This document shows, one piece after another, positions 1 through 8,698 of a stretch of DNA of 21,664 bases (position 1 is its first letter; the number at the start of each line of letters is the position of its first letter). The notes under the pieces were generated by a model. The model was not told the DNA's origin and searched no databases. It worked only from the letters and a program-made list of their open reading frames with translations. This stretch comes from JALRAP01 sp046302815. Its GTDB lineage: Bacteria > Bacteroidota > Bacteroidia > AKYH767-A > OLB10. Location: positions 1 through 21,664 of the forward strand of contig JBKCHO010000082.1 of assembly GCA_046302815.1 (NCBI GenBank), written 5' to 3'. Both the position numbers and the translations under genes were made by a program.

Positions 1-6
1 TATAGA

Positions 7-2415
7 TCAATTGATAAAAAGCAGCTTGGTGCTACAGCTGAATTCTCCTGTCTCATCGGCAGAGAAAACTAGATAAACACCCGTTTGAACCCTGATGCCC
101 GAAAAATCCGTTCCATTCCAAATGGCTTGGGTACCATTGGCAACGCCTTCATAGACCAATTGACCAGATACATCAGTAATCTTAAATGAACCGTTGGATA
201 TTAGACCCTTAATAGCAACAGGACCTGAATAGTCGTTTCTTACCGGATTAGGATAAACGATCACATCCCCGCAAGGCCCCTCGCCTTTTATGGCATCACC
301 TTGATATGAAACAATCCCCCTGTTAGTTCCGATGTAAACCTCACCCGTATTTTGATCGATAGTAAGGGCGATGATGAAATTTGAGAGTAATGGCGAGTTT
401 TGTTCATTGAAGTTGCGAATCTGCTCGGTACCATCGGAAGACATTAAAAAAAGACCCCCCGACTCAGTACCTATCCATTTTCTATTGGCTCCATCAACAG
501 CAATGGCAGTTACCACTTCTGTCTCCAAGAGGTATTGATTGATACCGTCCTGATTAATGAGTATTTGCTGTGCGTCGAAGTCGGATGCAGTAGTTGCAGA
601 CCCGGGAGAATAAATTACTGCGATGCCCCTGCCGGTACCAAGCCAAATTTCACCTTCTAGGTCCTCCGTTATGGCTCTAATATCTACACTTGGTAAGTTT
701 CCCTTTCCGATTCCAGTAGAGAAAAAACGAGACCTATCGTCAGATGGAATATCCAGAGTCCCGTTATCATTGAAAACCACCAAGCCACTACCCAAAGGAG
801 CATTATTATCCAAAACATTGATCCATTTTTGTCCGTATGAGTCTACCGTCATGTCCCCAAACTGTGGGGCTCCAGGGATTCCAGGGATTCCAAATGCACG
901 CCATTGTCCTTCACTTGTAAATACATTCACCGGGGCCGCCGCCAATGAATTCAGCACCCAAAGGTTGCCCTTTGAATCATAGTCCATTCCAACCACCTGA
1001 CATTGCGTTGGGTTTCCTATTCCTAACTGCAAAGTACTGTTTGTCTCACGATAAGTGTTTACCGGCAATCCGTTTCTCATCTCCAACAATCCACTTCCTT
1101 TTGATCCGATAAATACATGAGTTGCATCGCTTGGGTCAACAGCAACAGACATGTTATCGAAAAGATTGCCTGTTTGAATCACTGTGCCAGGCATGGTTTT
1201 ACCATTATATGTTTTCCAATCCGCCTCGAAATATTCAGAGAAATTGCATGGATTATATTCGTTAACCCATTTGGGACTCCTAGTCGCATGAGTTACCCAC
1301 AAGCGACCTTGCTGTGAACGCATGGCTGAAATCAAATCGGAAGCAGGGCCATCAGGAAATATAAATCGAACCGGTTCTGAAGTATGGATTTTTACCAAGC
1401 CCTGTTGATTATCGGCAACCCATATCGTACCATCCGAACCATTAAAAGCGTCCCTGATATTAGGGTCTGAATAATCGTTGGGTCCAAACCGTTTGGACAA
1501 GATCGAATTAATATCAAAAACATATCCAACCTGGGATTTACACAATGTAAGAGTACCGTCATTGGTTTGCAAAGCGAGCGTTTTGGCAGTCCCCACAAAA
1601 AAAGTGTCTAGGCCTTGCACAAGAGGATCCATAAAAACAGGTTGCCAACCTGTACCATCATAGGCATAGAGGCTATCTTGGGAGGTAGTTGAAAACGCAT
1701 CAGGCTTGGCATAATTTACTATCAATCTGCCATTGAAAGCCTCTATGAAATTATAGTCGCCATTATTACCGGCATCGGATTTAACCTGCGACCAGGAAGC
1801 ATAATTTACAAGAAGGGGGTTGTTGATATTTGCAGCGAAAACACCCCTCTCCGTTCCTGCAAAGATAGAGTCGTTCATGAACGCGACATCGAATACCCGA
1901 ATGGAGGCGCCATTGGGACCAATCAAATAGGTTTCCCTAACCTCCAAGCGAACCAAGTCAATAACTACGATCCCAAAACCACAGGAAAGGTAGGCCAAAC
2001 CTCCTCTAAATTCGATACTGTAAATCGTTTTGTCACCCGTAATGTTTTTACGCTTGATGTCGGAAAGATTGATTATTTGATTGCCACGCAAAATATCCAG
2101 ATTCGAATTTTCGTAAGCAACGACCAGGTTATTGGATGATTCATCATAAGCAAGCTCCGACACATCAAGCTCTGACAATCCAGAAATTTTGGAAAGCCCT
2201 TGTACGGCGTTTTCGTTTCGGTCGAAGTAAAACATGCCACGATCGGACGCGCAATAGATTCTGTTGCCGGCATCAGCAACACCTTTTACCTTGATATAGG
2301 GAAGATGGGCCCTCCACTGCCCCAAAGCCAGCGGCTGGGAACACAATTGCGCAGGCAGGAAAAGTATCCAGGAAAGTGCGACCAGAACCGGAGTGATGCT
2401 GCGTTTAAAATACAT
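7..2415 (-). CDS. porZ: T9SS surface protein PorZ (two beta-propellers plus C-terminal sorting domain)
   Basis: PorZ is a component of the type IX secretion system attachment complex at the outer membrane. In Porphyromonas it delivers anionic LPS to the sortase PorU. The 802-residue protein begins with a signal peptide (residues 1-26) whose likely cleavage is S26/Q27. The mature start GQWRAHLPYIKVKGVA, followed by the SKISGLSELDVSELAYD and NLSDIKRKNITGDK segments and the FGIVVIDL strand, is the typical PorZ propeller opening. Many propeller-like repeats (IWVADNQQGLVKI, KWIGTESGGLFLM, VYIGTNRGIVSY) follow. The last ~85 residues start with VIVYPNPV and end in CSTKLLFIN, a type A T9SS sorting domain. 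I chose ATG at 2415: an in-frame TTG at 2430 lies almost on the transcription start predicted from the -7 box at 2438-2445. The gene is divergent from a glycosyltransferase. A generic two-component-regulator-propeller protein is the alternative call. Confidence 0.88.
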   Translation of the reverse strand: MYFKRSITPVLVALSWILFLPAQLCSQPLALGQWRAHLPYIKVKGVADAGNRIYCASDRGMFYFDRNENAVQGLSKISGLSELDVSELAYDESSNNLVVAYENSNLDILRGNQIINLSDIKRKNITGDKTIYSIEFRGGLAYLSCGFGIVVIDLVRLEVRETYLIGPNGASIRVFDVAFMNDSIFAGTERGVFAANINNPLLVNYASWSQVKSDAGNNGDYNFIEAFNGRLIVNYAKPDAFSTTSQDSLYAYDGTGWQPVFMDPLVQGLDTFFVGTAKTLALQTNDGTLTLCKSQVGYVFDINSILSKRFGPNDYSDPNIRDAFNGSDGTIWVADNQQGLVKIHTSEPVRFIFPDGPASDLISAMRSQQGRLWVTHATRSPKWVNEYNPCNFSEYFEADWKTYNGKTMPGTVIQTGNLFDNMSVAVDPSDATHVFIGSKGSGLLEMRNGLPVNTYRETNSTLQLGIGNPTQCQVVGMDYDSKGNLWVLNSLAAAPVNVFTSEGQWRAFGIPGIPGAPQFGDMTVDSYGQKWINVLDNNAPLGSGLVVFNDNGTLDIPSDDRSRFFSTGIGKGNLPSVDIRAITEDLEGEIWLGTGRGIAVIYSPGSATTASDFDAQQILINQDGINQYLLETEVVTAIAVDGANRKWIGTESGGLFLMSSDGTEQIRNFNEQNSPLLSNFIIALTIDQNTGEVYIGTNRGIVSYQGDAIKGEGPCGDVIVYPNPVRNDYSGPVAIKGLISNGSFKITDVSGQLVYEGVANGTQAIWNGTDFSGIRVQTGVYLVFSADETGEFSCSTKLLFIN

Positions 2416-2437
2416 AATATTGCGCCTCAAAGGACTT

Positions 2438-2445
2438 CAAATATA
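2438..2445 (-). promoter_or_regulatory. porZ: Bacteroidota -7 promoter box for porZ
   Basis: The minus strand reads TATATTTG, an exact match to the Bacteroidota -7 consensus TAnnTTTG. It ends 22 bp before the ATG at 2415, which implies a leader of roughly 15-20 nt. I see no clear -33 TTG box at the usual spacing, so the call rests on the -7 element and its position. Confidence 0.5.
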
Positions 2446-2484
2446 GTCAATACACCATTCAGATAAGGCACTGTTCGACTCACA

Positions 2485-3615
2485 ATGACAGGTAAAACCA
2501 TAGCCGTTAACACTCGACTGCTGCTTCCCAACAGATTGGATGGTATTGGTTGGTTCACTTTCCATACGCTGAAGCGTATTACGAGAAACTATCCTGACAC
2601 CCGTTTTTTATTTCTCTTCGACCGGCCCTGGTCCGAGGAATTTATTTTTAACTCCAATGTGGAGCCTGTGGCCCTTTTTCCCCAAGCCCGACACCCATTC
2701 TTATATTACTGGTGGTTTCAGTTTGCCGTTCCAAAAGCTTTGGACAAATTTAAGGTCGACCTTTTTCTGAGCCCTGATGGATACCTGAGCTTGAACACGG
2801 CCGTGCCACAGTTGGCTGTTATTCATGATCTTAATTTTGAACATTATCCGAAAGACCTCCCTTGGCTAACATCGGCTTACTATCGGCACTATTTTCCTCA
2901 ATTTGCCAAGAAAGCCAGACGCATTGCCACCGTCTCCCAATATTCCAAAAACGACATTATTAGTACTTATGGTATTCCGGACCGCAAAATTGATGTCGTT
3001 TATAACGGTGTAAATGAATTGTACCAGCCACTTTCAGATATTCGGATCCAAAAGGTCAGGGAAAAACACACCCAAGGGAAGCCCTACCTACTTTTCGTAG
3101 GCATGCTGCACAAACGCAAAAACATCGCAAACATGTTGGCAGCATTCGATCAGTTTCGAAACACCAGGGATTCTGATGTGAAGTTGCTGATTGTAGGTCA
3201 CAGAAAATGGTGGACCGAGGAAATGGAATCCACCTTCAACAAGATGAAGCACAAGGAAGAAGTGGTTTTCACTGGACGATTGCCAATTGAGGAGTTGGTG
3301 GAAATAACAGGAGCTGCAGCAGCCCTGACCTATGTGTCCTATTTCGAAGGATTCGGTGTTCCCATCATCGAGGCCATGCGGGCAGGAGTCCCAGTCATCA
3401 CATCAAATATAACATCGATGCCTGAGGTAGCTGGAAATGCCGCCTGCATTTGTGATCCTTTCAGCATCGATTCCATTGCTTATGCCATGGCCAAAACCTG
3501 TGCTGATCCAACCTACCGAAAACAGCTCATAATTGAAGGCTTGGAAAGAGCCAAAACCTTCAGTTGGGAGAAAACTTCTGCTTTGCTTTCAGATAGCATT
3601 GAGCGATGCTTGTGA
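2485..3615 (+). CDS. GT4-family (GT-B fold) glycosyltransferase
   Basis: This is a retaining glycosyltransferase that transfers a sugar from a nucleotide sugar to a glycan or lipid acceptor on the cytoplasmic face of the inner membrane; donor and acceptor cannot be read from the sequence. It is 376 residues, usual for GT4. The N-terminal Rossmann half (about 1-195) has VNTRLLLPNRLDGIGWF and AVIHDLNFEHYP, then the linker strand VVYNGVNELYQP at 171-182. The donor-binding half opens with YLLFVGMLHKRKNI (201-214). It carries the EX7E motif E288-GFGVPII-E296 followed by AMRAGVPVITSNITSMPEVAG. No membrane segments are evident. The gene starts 69 bp from divergent porZ and ends 55 bp before tdh, which has its own -7 box. 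A role in surface polysaccharide or LPS assembly is inference from the family. Confidence 0.87.
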   Translation: MTGKTIAVNTRLLLPNRLDGIGWFTFHTLKRITRNYPDTRFLFLFDRPWSEEFIFNSNVEPVALFPQARHPFLYYWWFQFAVPKALDKFKVDLFLSPDGYLSLNTAVPQLAVIHDLNFEHYPKDLPWLTSAYYRHYFPQFAKKARRIATVSQYSKNDIISTYGIPDRKIDVVYNGVNELYQPLSDIRIQKVREKHTQGKPYLLFVGMLHKRKNIANMLAAFDQFRNTRDSDVKLLIVGHRKWWTEEMESTFNKMKHKEEVVFTGRLPIEELVEITGAAAALTYVSYFEGFGVPIIEAMRAGVPVITSNITSMPEVAGNAACICDPFSIDSIAYAMAKTCADPTYRKQLIIEGLERAKTFSWEKTSALLSDSIERCL

Positions 3616-3648
3616 GTTTACCCCCTGCCAACAATCCCCTCTCTTGAT

Positions 3649-3656
3649 TACCTTTG
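3649..3656 (+). promoter_or_regulatory. Bacteroidota -7 promoter box for the tdh-cysS run
   Basis: TACCTTTG matches TAnnTTTG exactly and lies 14 bp before the tdh ATG, giving a very short leader. No convincing -33 TTTG occurs at the expected distance. It would drive tdh, cysS, the cyclase-like lipoprotein and the second glycosyltransferase, which are tightly packed downstream. Confidence 0.5.
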
Positions 3657-3670
3657 TGTAAATTTCCCAA

Positions 3671-4648
3671 ATGCCTATGTCTCAAAGGGATTCCATATTA
3701 GTATTAGGTGCAGCCGGTCAAATCGGAACCGATTTAGTCATGCGACTTCGCAAAGACCATGGCGGAGACCGTGTAATTGCTTCAGATGTTAAACAAATAG
3801 GTGGCGAGCTTCGTGAGAGTGGCCCATTTGTTATCGCCGATGTACTCGACTTCAATGCCCTTGCACGCATCATCGACCAGCATCAAGTGAAAGAGGTTTA
3901 TCTTCTAGCGGCGCTTTTATCGGCCACAGCCGAACAAAACCCCAAGTTAGCATGGAAGTTGAATATGGAAGGCCTGTTCAACATCCTTGACATCGCCAAA
4001 GAAAAAAAAGCCATCAAAATTTTTTGGCCCAGCTCTATTGCCGTTTTCGGTCCTACCACACCGCGTGATAACACACCACAGCATACGGTTATGGAGCCAT
4101 CTACAATTTATGGCATAAGCAAACAAGCAGGTGAGCGTTGGTGCGAATACTACAACCATAAATTCAATGTCGATGTGCGCAGTTTGCGTTATCCAGGCCT
4201 CATCAGTTACAAATCGCCTCCAGGCGGTGGAACAACCGATTATGCAGTGGATATTTATCACCAGGCCTTGGAGAAAGGAAAATACACTTGCTTTCTGAAG
4301 CCAGGGACTGTTTTGCCCATGATGTACATGCCCGATGCCATGGATGCCACCATCAACCTTATGGAGGCGGACGCGGACAAAATCAAGATACGATCTTCAT
4401 ACAATGTTGGTGCAATTAGTTTCGATCCTGAACAAATCGCCAACGAAATCAAGAAGCACATACCGAACTTCACCATCGATTACAGCCCTGACTTCCGTCA
4501 GGCGATTGCCGACAGCTGGCCGCGTTCGATAGATGATAGCTCCGCCCGAGCCGATTGGGGATGGCAGGAAAAATATGACTTGGCTTCCATGACCGAGGAT
4601 ATGCTTATGCACCTTCGTGAAATGAAATCCATAGGGACACATAATTGA
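3671..4648 (+). CDS. tdh: L-threonine 3-dehydrogenase, GalE-like short-chain (SDR) type
   Basis: The enzyme oxidises L-threonine to 2-amino-3-oxobutyrate with NAD+, the first step of threonine breakdown to glycine and acetyl-CoA, in the cytoplasm. The 325-residue protein is an extended SDR. Residues 9-22 hold the NAD site G13-A-A-G16-Q-I-G19, D39 follows the second strand (VIASDV), S121/S122 sit in the catalytic serine position (WPSSIAVFG), and Y147-GIS-K151 is the YxxxK motif. The block RYPGLISYKSPPGGGTTDYA (173-192), then CFLKPGTVLPMMYMPDAMDA and DFRQAIADSWPRSIDDSSAR, is typical of the GalE-like TDH family rather than sugar epimerases. Its stop codon overlaps the cysS ATG by one base. The partner ligase gene kbl is not in the window. 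An ATG at 3677 is an alternative start. Confidence 0.92.
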   Translation: MPMSQRDSILVLGAAGQIGTDLVMRLRKDHGGDRVIASDVKQIGGELRESGPFVIADVLDFNALARIIDQHQVKEVYLLAALLSATAEQNPKLAWKLNMEGLFNILDIAKEKKAIKIFWPSSIAVFGPTTPRDNTPQHTVMEPSTIYGISKQAGERWCEYYNHKFNVDVRSLRYPGLISYKSPPGGGTTDYAVDIYHQALEKGKYTCFLKPGTVLPMMYMPDAMDATINLMEADADKIKIRSSYNVGAISFDPEQIANEIKKHIPNFTIDYSPDFRQAIADSWPRSIDDSSARADWGWQEKYDLASMTEDMLMHLREMKSIGTHN

Positions 4649-6114
4649 TGCAAATGGAAAATCAACTTTTTGTTACCAATTCGCTGACGCGCGACAAAGA
4701 ACTTTTCCGACCCATCAACTATCCTTATGTGGGAATGTATGTTTGCGGCCCTACCGTTTCAGGTGAATCGCACCTTGGTCACTCAAGGCCTTATGTGACC
4801 TTCGATGTGATATATCGATATCTCACACATTTAGGTTACAAAGTCAGGTATGTGAGGAACATCACTGATGCGGGACATTTTGAAGAGGAAGGACGCGAAG
4901 CTACCGATAAGGTTAATGAAAAGGCGAAGTTGGAACGCCTCGAACCTATGGAGCTTGTTCAGAAGTATACAAACCTGTTCCATGATATGATGGATTTGCT
5001 CAATTGCGAGCGCCCCGCCATTGAACCCACTGCAACCGGACATATCATAGAACAAATAGACATGATCCAAGAAATCATACGCAAAGGTTTTGCGTATGAA
5101 AAAAACGGATCCGTATATTTTGATGTAACCAAATATGCAAAAGGTGGCGACTACGGCAAATTGAGTGGCAGAGTAATAGAAGAGATGATTGCAGGTAGCC
5201 GCGACTTGGATGGCCAAGATGAGAAAAACCATCCGGCCGATTTTGCCCTTTGGAAAAAAGCACCACCCGAACATATCATGCGTTGGAACAGTCCGTGGGG
5301 CTCCGGTTTCCCGGGATGGCACATAGAATGCTCAGCTATGGCCACTAAATACCTTGGGGCTCCGTTCGACATACATGGTGGTGGCATGGATCTGATGTTC
5401 CCGCATCACGAAAGTGAAATAGCACAATCGCACATAGCCTGCGGATGTATGCCTGTGAAATACTGGCTTCATAACAATATGATTACCATCAATGGAAGGA
5501 AGATGGGGAAGTCGTATAACAACACCATCACCCTGCGCGAAATGTTTTTCGGCGGCCATACCTTGTTAGAGCGGCCCTATCCTCCAATGACCGTTCGCTT
5601 TTTCATTCTGCAAACACAGTACAGAAGCACACTGGACTTTTCCAACGAGGCTTTGCAAGCAGCCGAGAAAGGCCTTCAACGATTGCTCAATGCCTACGAT
5701 TCCATTTCAAAAATTAAGGCAGGACCACAATCCTCGTCTGATTTGAACAGTATTGATAAGGCGTGCGAGGCTGCCATGAATGACGATTTTAACACCGCCA
5801 TAGTGATTGCTCAATTGTTTGAGTTGACCCGTGTGGTGAACTCAGCCGTTGCTGGAACCGAAAATCTAACGGCCGAGGATACCACCAAAGCGAAACAAAT
5901 TTTCGACACATACCTTTTCGGCATTCTCGGAATCAAAAAAGAAATTAAAAACAATTCGGGTGATGTAGAAGGATTGATGCAACTCATAATCGACATCAGA
6001 GCGCAAGCCAAGTCGAACAAAGACTTCTCTACATCCGATAAGATTCGTGACGAATTGGGCAAGCTTGGTATTTCGATAAAGGACGGAAAAGAAGGCACCA
6101 GCTGGACCAAATGA
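4648..6114 (+). CDS. cysS: Cysteine--tRNA ligase
   Basis: Class I aminoacyl-tRNA synthetase that charges tRNA-Cys with cysteine in the cytoplasm. The 488-residue length is normal. The N-terminus has the zinc-site strand YVGMYVCGPTV and the HIGH-type motif HLGH within GESHLGHSRPYVTFDV. The middle has WGSGFPGWHIECSAMA and the zinc-site DIHGGGMDLMFPHHESE. The second signature reads KMGKS instead of KMSKS (GRKMGKSYNN), a variant I believe is usual in this phylum. The C-terminal DALR-like region contains CEAAMNDDFNTAIVIAQLFEL. I chose ATG 4648, which overlaps the tdh stop by one base; ATG 4654 and an upstream TTG at 4645 are alternatives. Its stop overlaps the next gene in an ATGA arrangement, so translation is probably coupled. 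Confidence 0.97.
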   Translation: MQMENQLFVTNSLTRDKELFRPINYPYVGMYVCGPTVSGESHLGHSRPYVTFDVIYRYLTHLGYKVRYVRNITDAGHFEEEGREATDKVNEKAKLERLEPMELVQKYTNLFHDMMDLLNCERPAIEPTATGHIIEQIDMIQEIIRKGFAYEKNGSVYFDVTKYAKGGDYGKLSGRVIEEMIAGSRDLDGQDEKNHPADFALWKKAPPEHIMRWNSPWGSGFPGWHIECSAMATKYLGAPFDIHGGGMDLMFPHHESEIAQSHIACGCMPVKYWLHNNMITINGRKMGKSYNNTITLREMFFGGHTLLERPYPPMTVRFFILQTQYRSTLDFSNEALQAAEKGLQRLLNAYDSISKIKAGPQSSSDLNSIDKACEAAMNDDFNTAIVIAQLFELTRVVNSAVAGTENLTAEDTTKAKQIFDTYLFGILGIKKEIKNNSGDVEGLMQLIIDIRAQAKSNKDFSTSDKIRDELGKLGISIKDGKEGTSWTK

Positions 6115-7157
6115 GAAAAAACACCATCACCGTGAACTCTACAAGTCGAATGACCTCAAGCCTAAAGTCAATTGCTGCAATGCTATTGGTGTCTGTGTTT
6201 TTTTTGTGCTCATGTGGATCCGACAAAAAGAGCGACAATAACGAGGATCAAACGGAGAAGACTGAAAATACAACACGCATACCAACTCCATCTTTCAATG
6301 CGGATTCGGCATATGCTTTTGTAAAAAAACAGGTTGATTTCGGACCACGCATACCCGGAACCAAGGCCCATGCCGAATGCGCACTTTGGTTGGAACAGAA
6401 GCTGAAAAGTTATTTTCCAGAGGTAGTCGTGCAAAAAGGAACCGCCACCACATTCGACCAAAAGAAATTTGAAATAAAAAACATTGTAGGGTCATACAAT
6501 TCTCAAAACAGCAAAAGAATACTGCTTTGTGCGCATTGGGATACCAGGCCGTTTGCCGATCGGGATGAAGGTGGAAACCTCAATAAAGTTTTTGACGGCG
6601 CCAATGATGGTGGAAGTGGTGTTGGTGCATTGTTGGAAATAGCTCGTCAAATAAGTATTGCTAAACCGGATATGGGTGTGGATATCATCTTCTTTGACTT
6701 GGAGGATTATGGCAGACCTGACGACAGTCCATACCCGGAAATGCAAGATTCATGGTGCCTGGGTTCCCAGTACTGGGCACGCAATCCACATAAGTCCGGC
6801 TACTTTGCACAATACGGAATTCTATTGGACATGGTTGGTGCCAAAGGTGCCGTGTTCCCTAAAGAAGGCGCCTCCATGGTTTATGCACCCACTATCGTAG
6901 AAAAGGTTTGGAAAACCGCTGAGCGACTTGGATATGGAGCCCAATTCATAAATCTTCAATCCAACCCCATCACAGATGATCACATCTATGTAAACCAAAT
7001 AGCCAACATCCCTTGCATCAACATCATTCATTACGATGTGAATGAAAGTGACTTTTTCTCACATCACCATAGGGTAAGCGACAACATGGATCAGATTGAT
7101 CCAGCGACCTTGAAAATGGTGGGGCAAACCGTTTTAGAGATGTTGTTTAATCCGTGA
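6111..7157 (+). CDS. M28-fold glutaminyl-peptide cyclotransferase-like lipoprotein
   Basis: Glutaminyl cyclases convert an N-terminal glutamine of exported proteins to pyroglutamate. The protein (348 residues) has a lipoprotein signal ending in the lipobox LCSC with C35 as acyl-cysteine, so it should sit in the periplasm attached to a membrane. The fold shows AHWDTRP (H142), DGANDGGSGVGALLEIAR (D166 a zinc ligand by family alignment), IIFFDLEDYG (E198 as catalytic acid, D199 as ligand), YGILLDMVGA (D240) and FFSHHHRVSDNMDQID near the C-terminus. The LEDYG form and DSWCLGSQYW favour glutaminyl cyclase over M28 aminopeptidase, but the latter cannot be excluded. The ATG at 6111 overlaps cysS by 4 bp. 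ATG 6150 would give a shorter, more typical signal peptide starting MTSSLKSIAAMLL. Confidence 0.82.
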   Translation: MRKNTITVNSTSRMTSSLKSIAAMLLVSVFFLCSCGSDKKSDNNEDQTEKTENTTRIPTPSFNADSAYAFVKKQVDFGPRIPGTKAHAECALWLEQKLKSYFPEVVVQKGTATTFDQKKFEIKNIVGSYNSQNSKRILLCAHWDTRPFADRDEGGNLNKVFDGANDGGSGVGALLEIARQISIAKPDMGVDIIFFDLEDYGRPDDSPYPEMQDSWCLGSQYWARNPHKSGYFAQYGILLDMVGAKGAVFPKEGASMVYAPTIVEKVWKTAERLGYGAQFINLQSNPITDDHIYVNQIANIPCINIIHYDVNESDFFSHHHRVSDNMDQIDPATLKMVGQTVLEMLFNP

Positions 7158-7171
7158 AGCATCGCTTCTTA

Positions 7172-8269
7172 ATGTCCGAAATCATAACAAAACAAAAAAT
7201 CGCATTCGTGGTTGGAAGGCCCTCCGGCCATCCTCTTCACATGGCTTACGCCAATTCTGTCCATGCCGACATTATCCATGAGGATAGTATACTGCGTTGG
7301 CAGGATGTACCTACTGCAGGGAAGTTGCGCAGGTATGCAAGTTGGATGCTTAACGCATTTTTTTTCAAAAACAGAAAAAAATACGACATCTTCCTTTGTG
7401 AATGTCTCAGGGTACCGCCACTGATTTTGAAGTCCTTGGGCTTGATGAGAAGGAATCAAAAGTTAGCTGCTTTAATGGCTGATGAATCCTTATATTTTCT
7501 AGATCAGCATAAATACCCCGCCATGACCCAGTGGCTAATACGGCTTTTTTTAAAAAAATGTGATTATGTGATTGGTATAGGCACATTGCAATATGAGCTG
7601 GCATTGAAGCATGTTCCAAAGGGACATGAGAATAAGGTTCGCCTGATCCCATTTAACGGACTTGATGCAGACACACTCCAACGACTACTCGACATACCGA
7701 CAAAAACCGGCATACCTAAGCGATTGCTTATAGTTGGTAACATGTCGGCTTACTGGAGAGCATGGTACAAGGGTGTTGATTTGTCTTTTGCCGCTTTCCA
7801 AAAATTGTGCGAACAATATGATTTGTATCTTGATATCATAGGAGACACCGCAAATGAAGTAGAGGAGGAACTGCTTTCGAATATGAATTCAACAACTAAG
7901 TCAAGAATTAAGTTCTTGGGTGAAATAAAAGATATACCCGCAGCACTTAAATCGTATGACATCTGCCTTCATCCAGCACGAGGCGATGCATTCCCCACCT
8001 CAACCTTGGAGTGCTATGCAGCTGGCATTCCAACCGTGGTTTCAGTAGATACTGGAACCAAAGCTTTTGCCAAAAAAGTGGATGATCAATTGGTTTGCGA
8101 ATTGAATGAGGAATCGGTAACCTCCTCGTTGAAACATGTTTTGGATCTCGACACCCATGAATTGGAAAAAGTTTCAAGCGGATTAAAAAAGGTGGTGAGC
8201 GGTTGTACTCGTGAGGCCGCATTGCAAAACTTTAAAGACATCATCAGGCAAACAGTTGATTCGGACTGA
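7172..8269 (+). CDS. GT4-like glycosyltransferase with a D-X7-E variant motif
   Basis: Predicted GT-B glycosyltransferase of 365 residues, more divergent than the one at 2485. The N-terminal half is short and rich in basic and aromatic residues (IAFVVGRPSGHPLHMAYANS, YDIFLCECLRVPPLI). The C-terminal donor-binding half starts with RLLIVGNMSAYWRAWYKGVD. It has LDIIGDT, the typical KFLGEIKDIPAALKSYDICLHP, and GDAFPTSTLECYAAGIPTVV. In that last stretch the GT4 EX7E motif is present as D272-X7-E280, so the first acidic residue is Asp. Donor and acceptor are unknown. I chose ATG 7172, 14 bp after the preceding stop; an in-frame GTG at 7154 would instead overlap that gene by 4 bp. It is the last gene of the plus-strand run and is followed 15 bp later by a convergent gene, with no obvious terminator between them. 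Confidence 0.75.
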   Translation: MSEIITKQKIAFVVGRPSGHPLHMAYANSVHADIIHEDSILRWQDVPTAGKLRRYASWMLNAFFFKNRKKYDIFLCECLRVPPLILKSLGLMRRNQKLAALMADESLYFLDQHKYPAMTQWLIRLFLKKCDYVIGIGTLQYELALKHVPKGHENKVRLIPFNGLDADTLQRLLDIPTKTGIPKRLLIVGNMSAYWRAWYKGVDLSFAAFQKLCEQYDLYLDIIGDTANEVEEELLSNMNSTTKSRIKFLGEIKDIPAALKSYDICLHPARGDAFPTSTLECYAAGIPTVVSVDTGTKAFAKKVDDQLVCELNEESVTSSLKHVLDLDTHELEKVSSGLKKVVSGCTREAALQNFKDIIRQTVDSD

Positions 8270-8284
8270 GTCTGCAAAAGAATG

Positions 8285-8698
8285 CTATTCCCCTTCCGGC
8301 AGTCTAGTATACACATCTGTCCGACCATGATTGGAAAGTGCCAATGTATCTTTTTCAAATCTGGTGATTTGGTATACCAATGTATCTACGAATGAAACCT
8401 TGTTGCCGACACTTTCCACTTTCATTTTTAAGCTATCGCCCTCAACCCACCAATTTTTATAATTCAGCGTGGCCATATTTACCGATAAGGCAGTACCATC
8501 GCTGTTGAGCTGAAAGCCTTGGACCTCCTGGCTGTTTATTGGATTGGGCTGAACCCAAGTTCCAGCCATTTCATCGCCCTCATCCGCAAAAGAACTTAGC
8601 ACTGTGCCATCATCTTGTGATTCTGTTGGTTTGTTGGAAGTACAACCGGAGGCATAAAACATGGCCGGTACCAGGATGAGAATAACAGCAAGTTTCAT
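8285..8698 (-). CDS. Small lipoprotein with a lipocalin-like (Lipocalin_3) domain
   Basis: A 137-residue predicted lipoprotein. The signal peptide MKLAVILILVPAMFYASGC ends in the lipobox ASGC with C19 as the acylated residue. An acidic linker (residues 24-43) follows. A single small beta-rich domain starts at GTWVQPNPINSQEVQGFQL and continues with DGTALSVNMATLNYKNWWVE, DSLKMKVESVGNKVSFVDTLVYQI and LALSNHG. This resembles the Lipocalin_3 family (PF12702) of Bacteroidota lipoproteins, whose ligand is not known. The charged stretch after the acyl-cysteine (DDGTVLSSFADEGDE) may act as an export or linker segment. It is convergent with the preceding glycosyltransferase (15 bp) and divergent from the amine oxidase across 324 bp. 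No confident promoter was found for it. Confidence 0.78.
   Translation of the reverse strand: MKLAVILILVPAMFYASGCTSNKPTESQDDGTVLSSFADEGDEMAGTWVQPNPINSQEVQGFQLNSDGTALSVNMATLNYKNWWVEGDSLKMKVESVGNKVSFVDTLVYQITRFEKDTLALSNHGRTDVYTRLPEGE

Noticed and set aside
2485..3615. The two glycosyltransferase genes as ends of a polysaccharide biosynthesis cluster
   Set aside because: No flippase, polymerase or sugar-nucleotide enzymes are present; the SDR gene between them is a threonine dehydrogenase by its family-specific motifs, not a sugar epimerase.
4831..5322. 163-codon minus-strand open frame inside cysS
   Set aside because: It is antisense to conserved catalytic regions of cysS and has no recognisable family or promoter.
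6198..6205. Run of eight T in the signal-peptide part of the cyclase-like gene as a phase-variation tract
   Set aside because: Runs of this length are expected about once per strand in a window of this size and base composition, and both the frame and the lipobox are intact.
7545..7558. T7A7 tract in the second glycosyltransferase gene, which reads T-TTA-AAA like a -1 frameshift slippery site
   Set aside because: The zero frame continues through a full-length conserved domain, and no useful -1 product or stimulatory stem was seen. A similar T8 at 7358-7365 also looks like ordinary AT-rich codon use.
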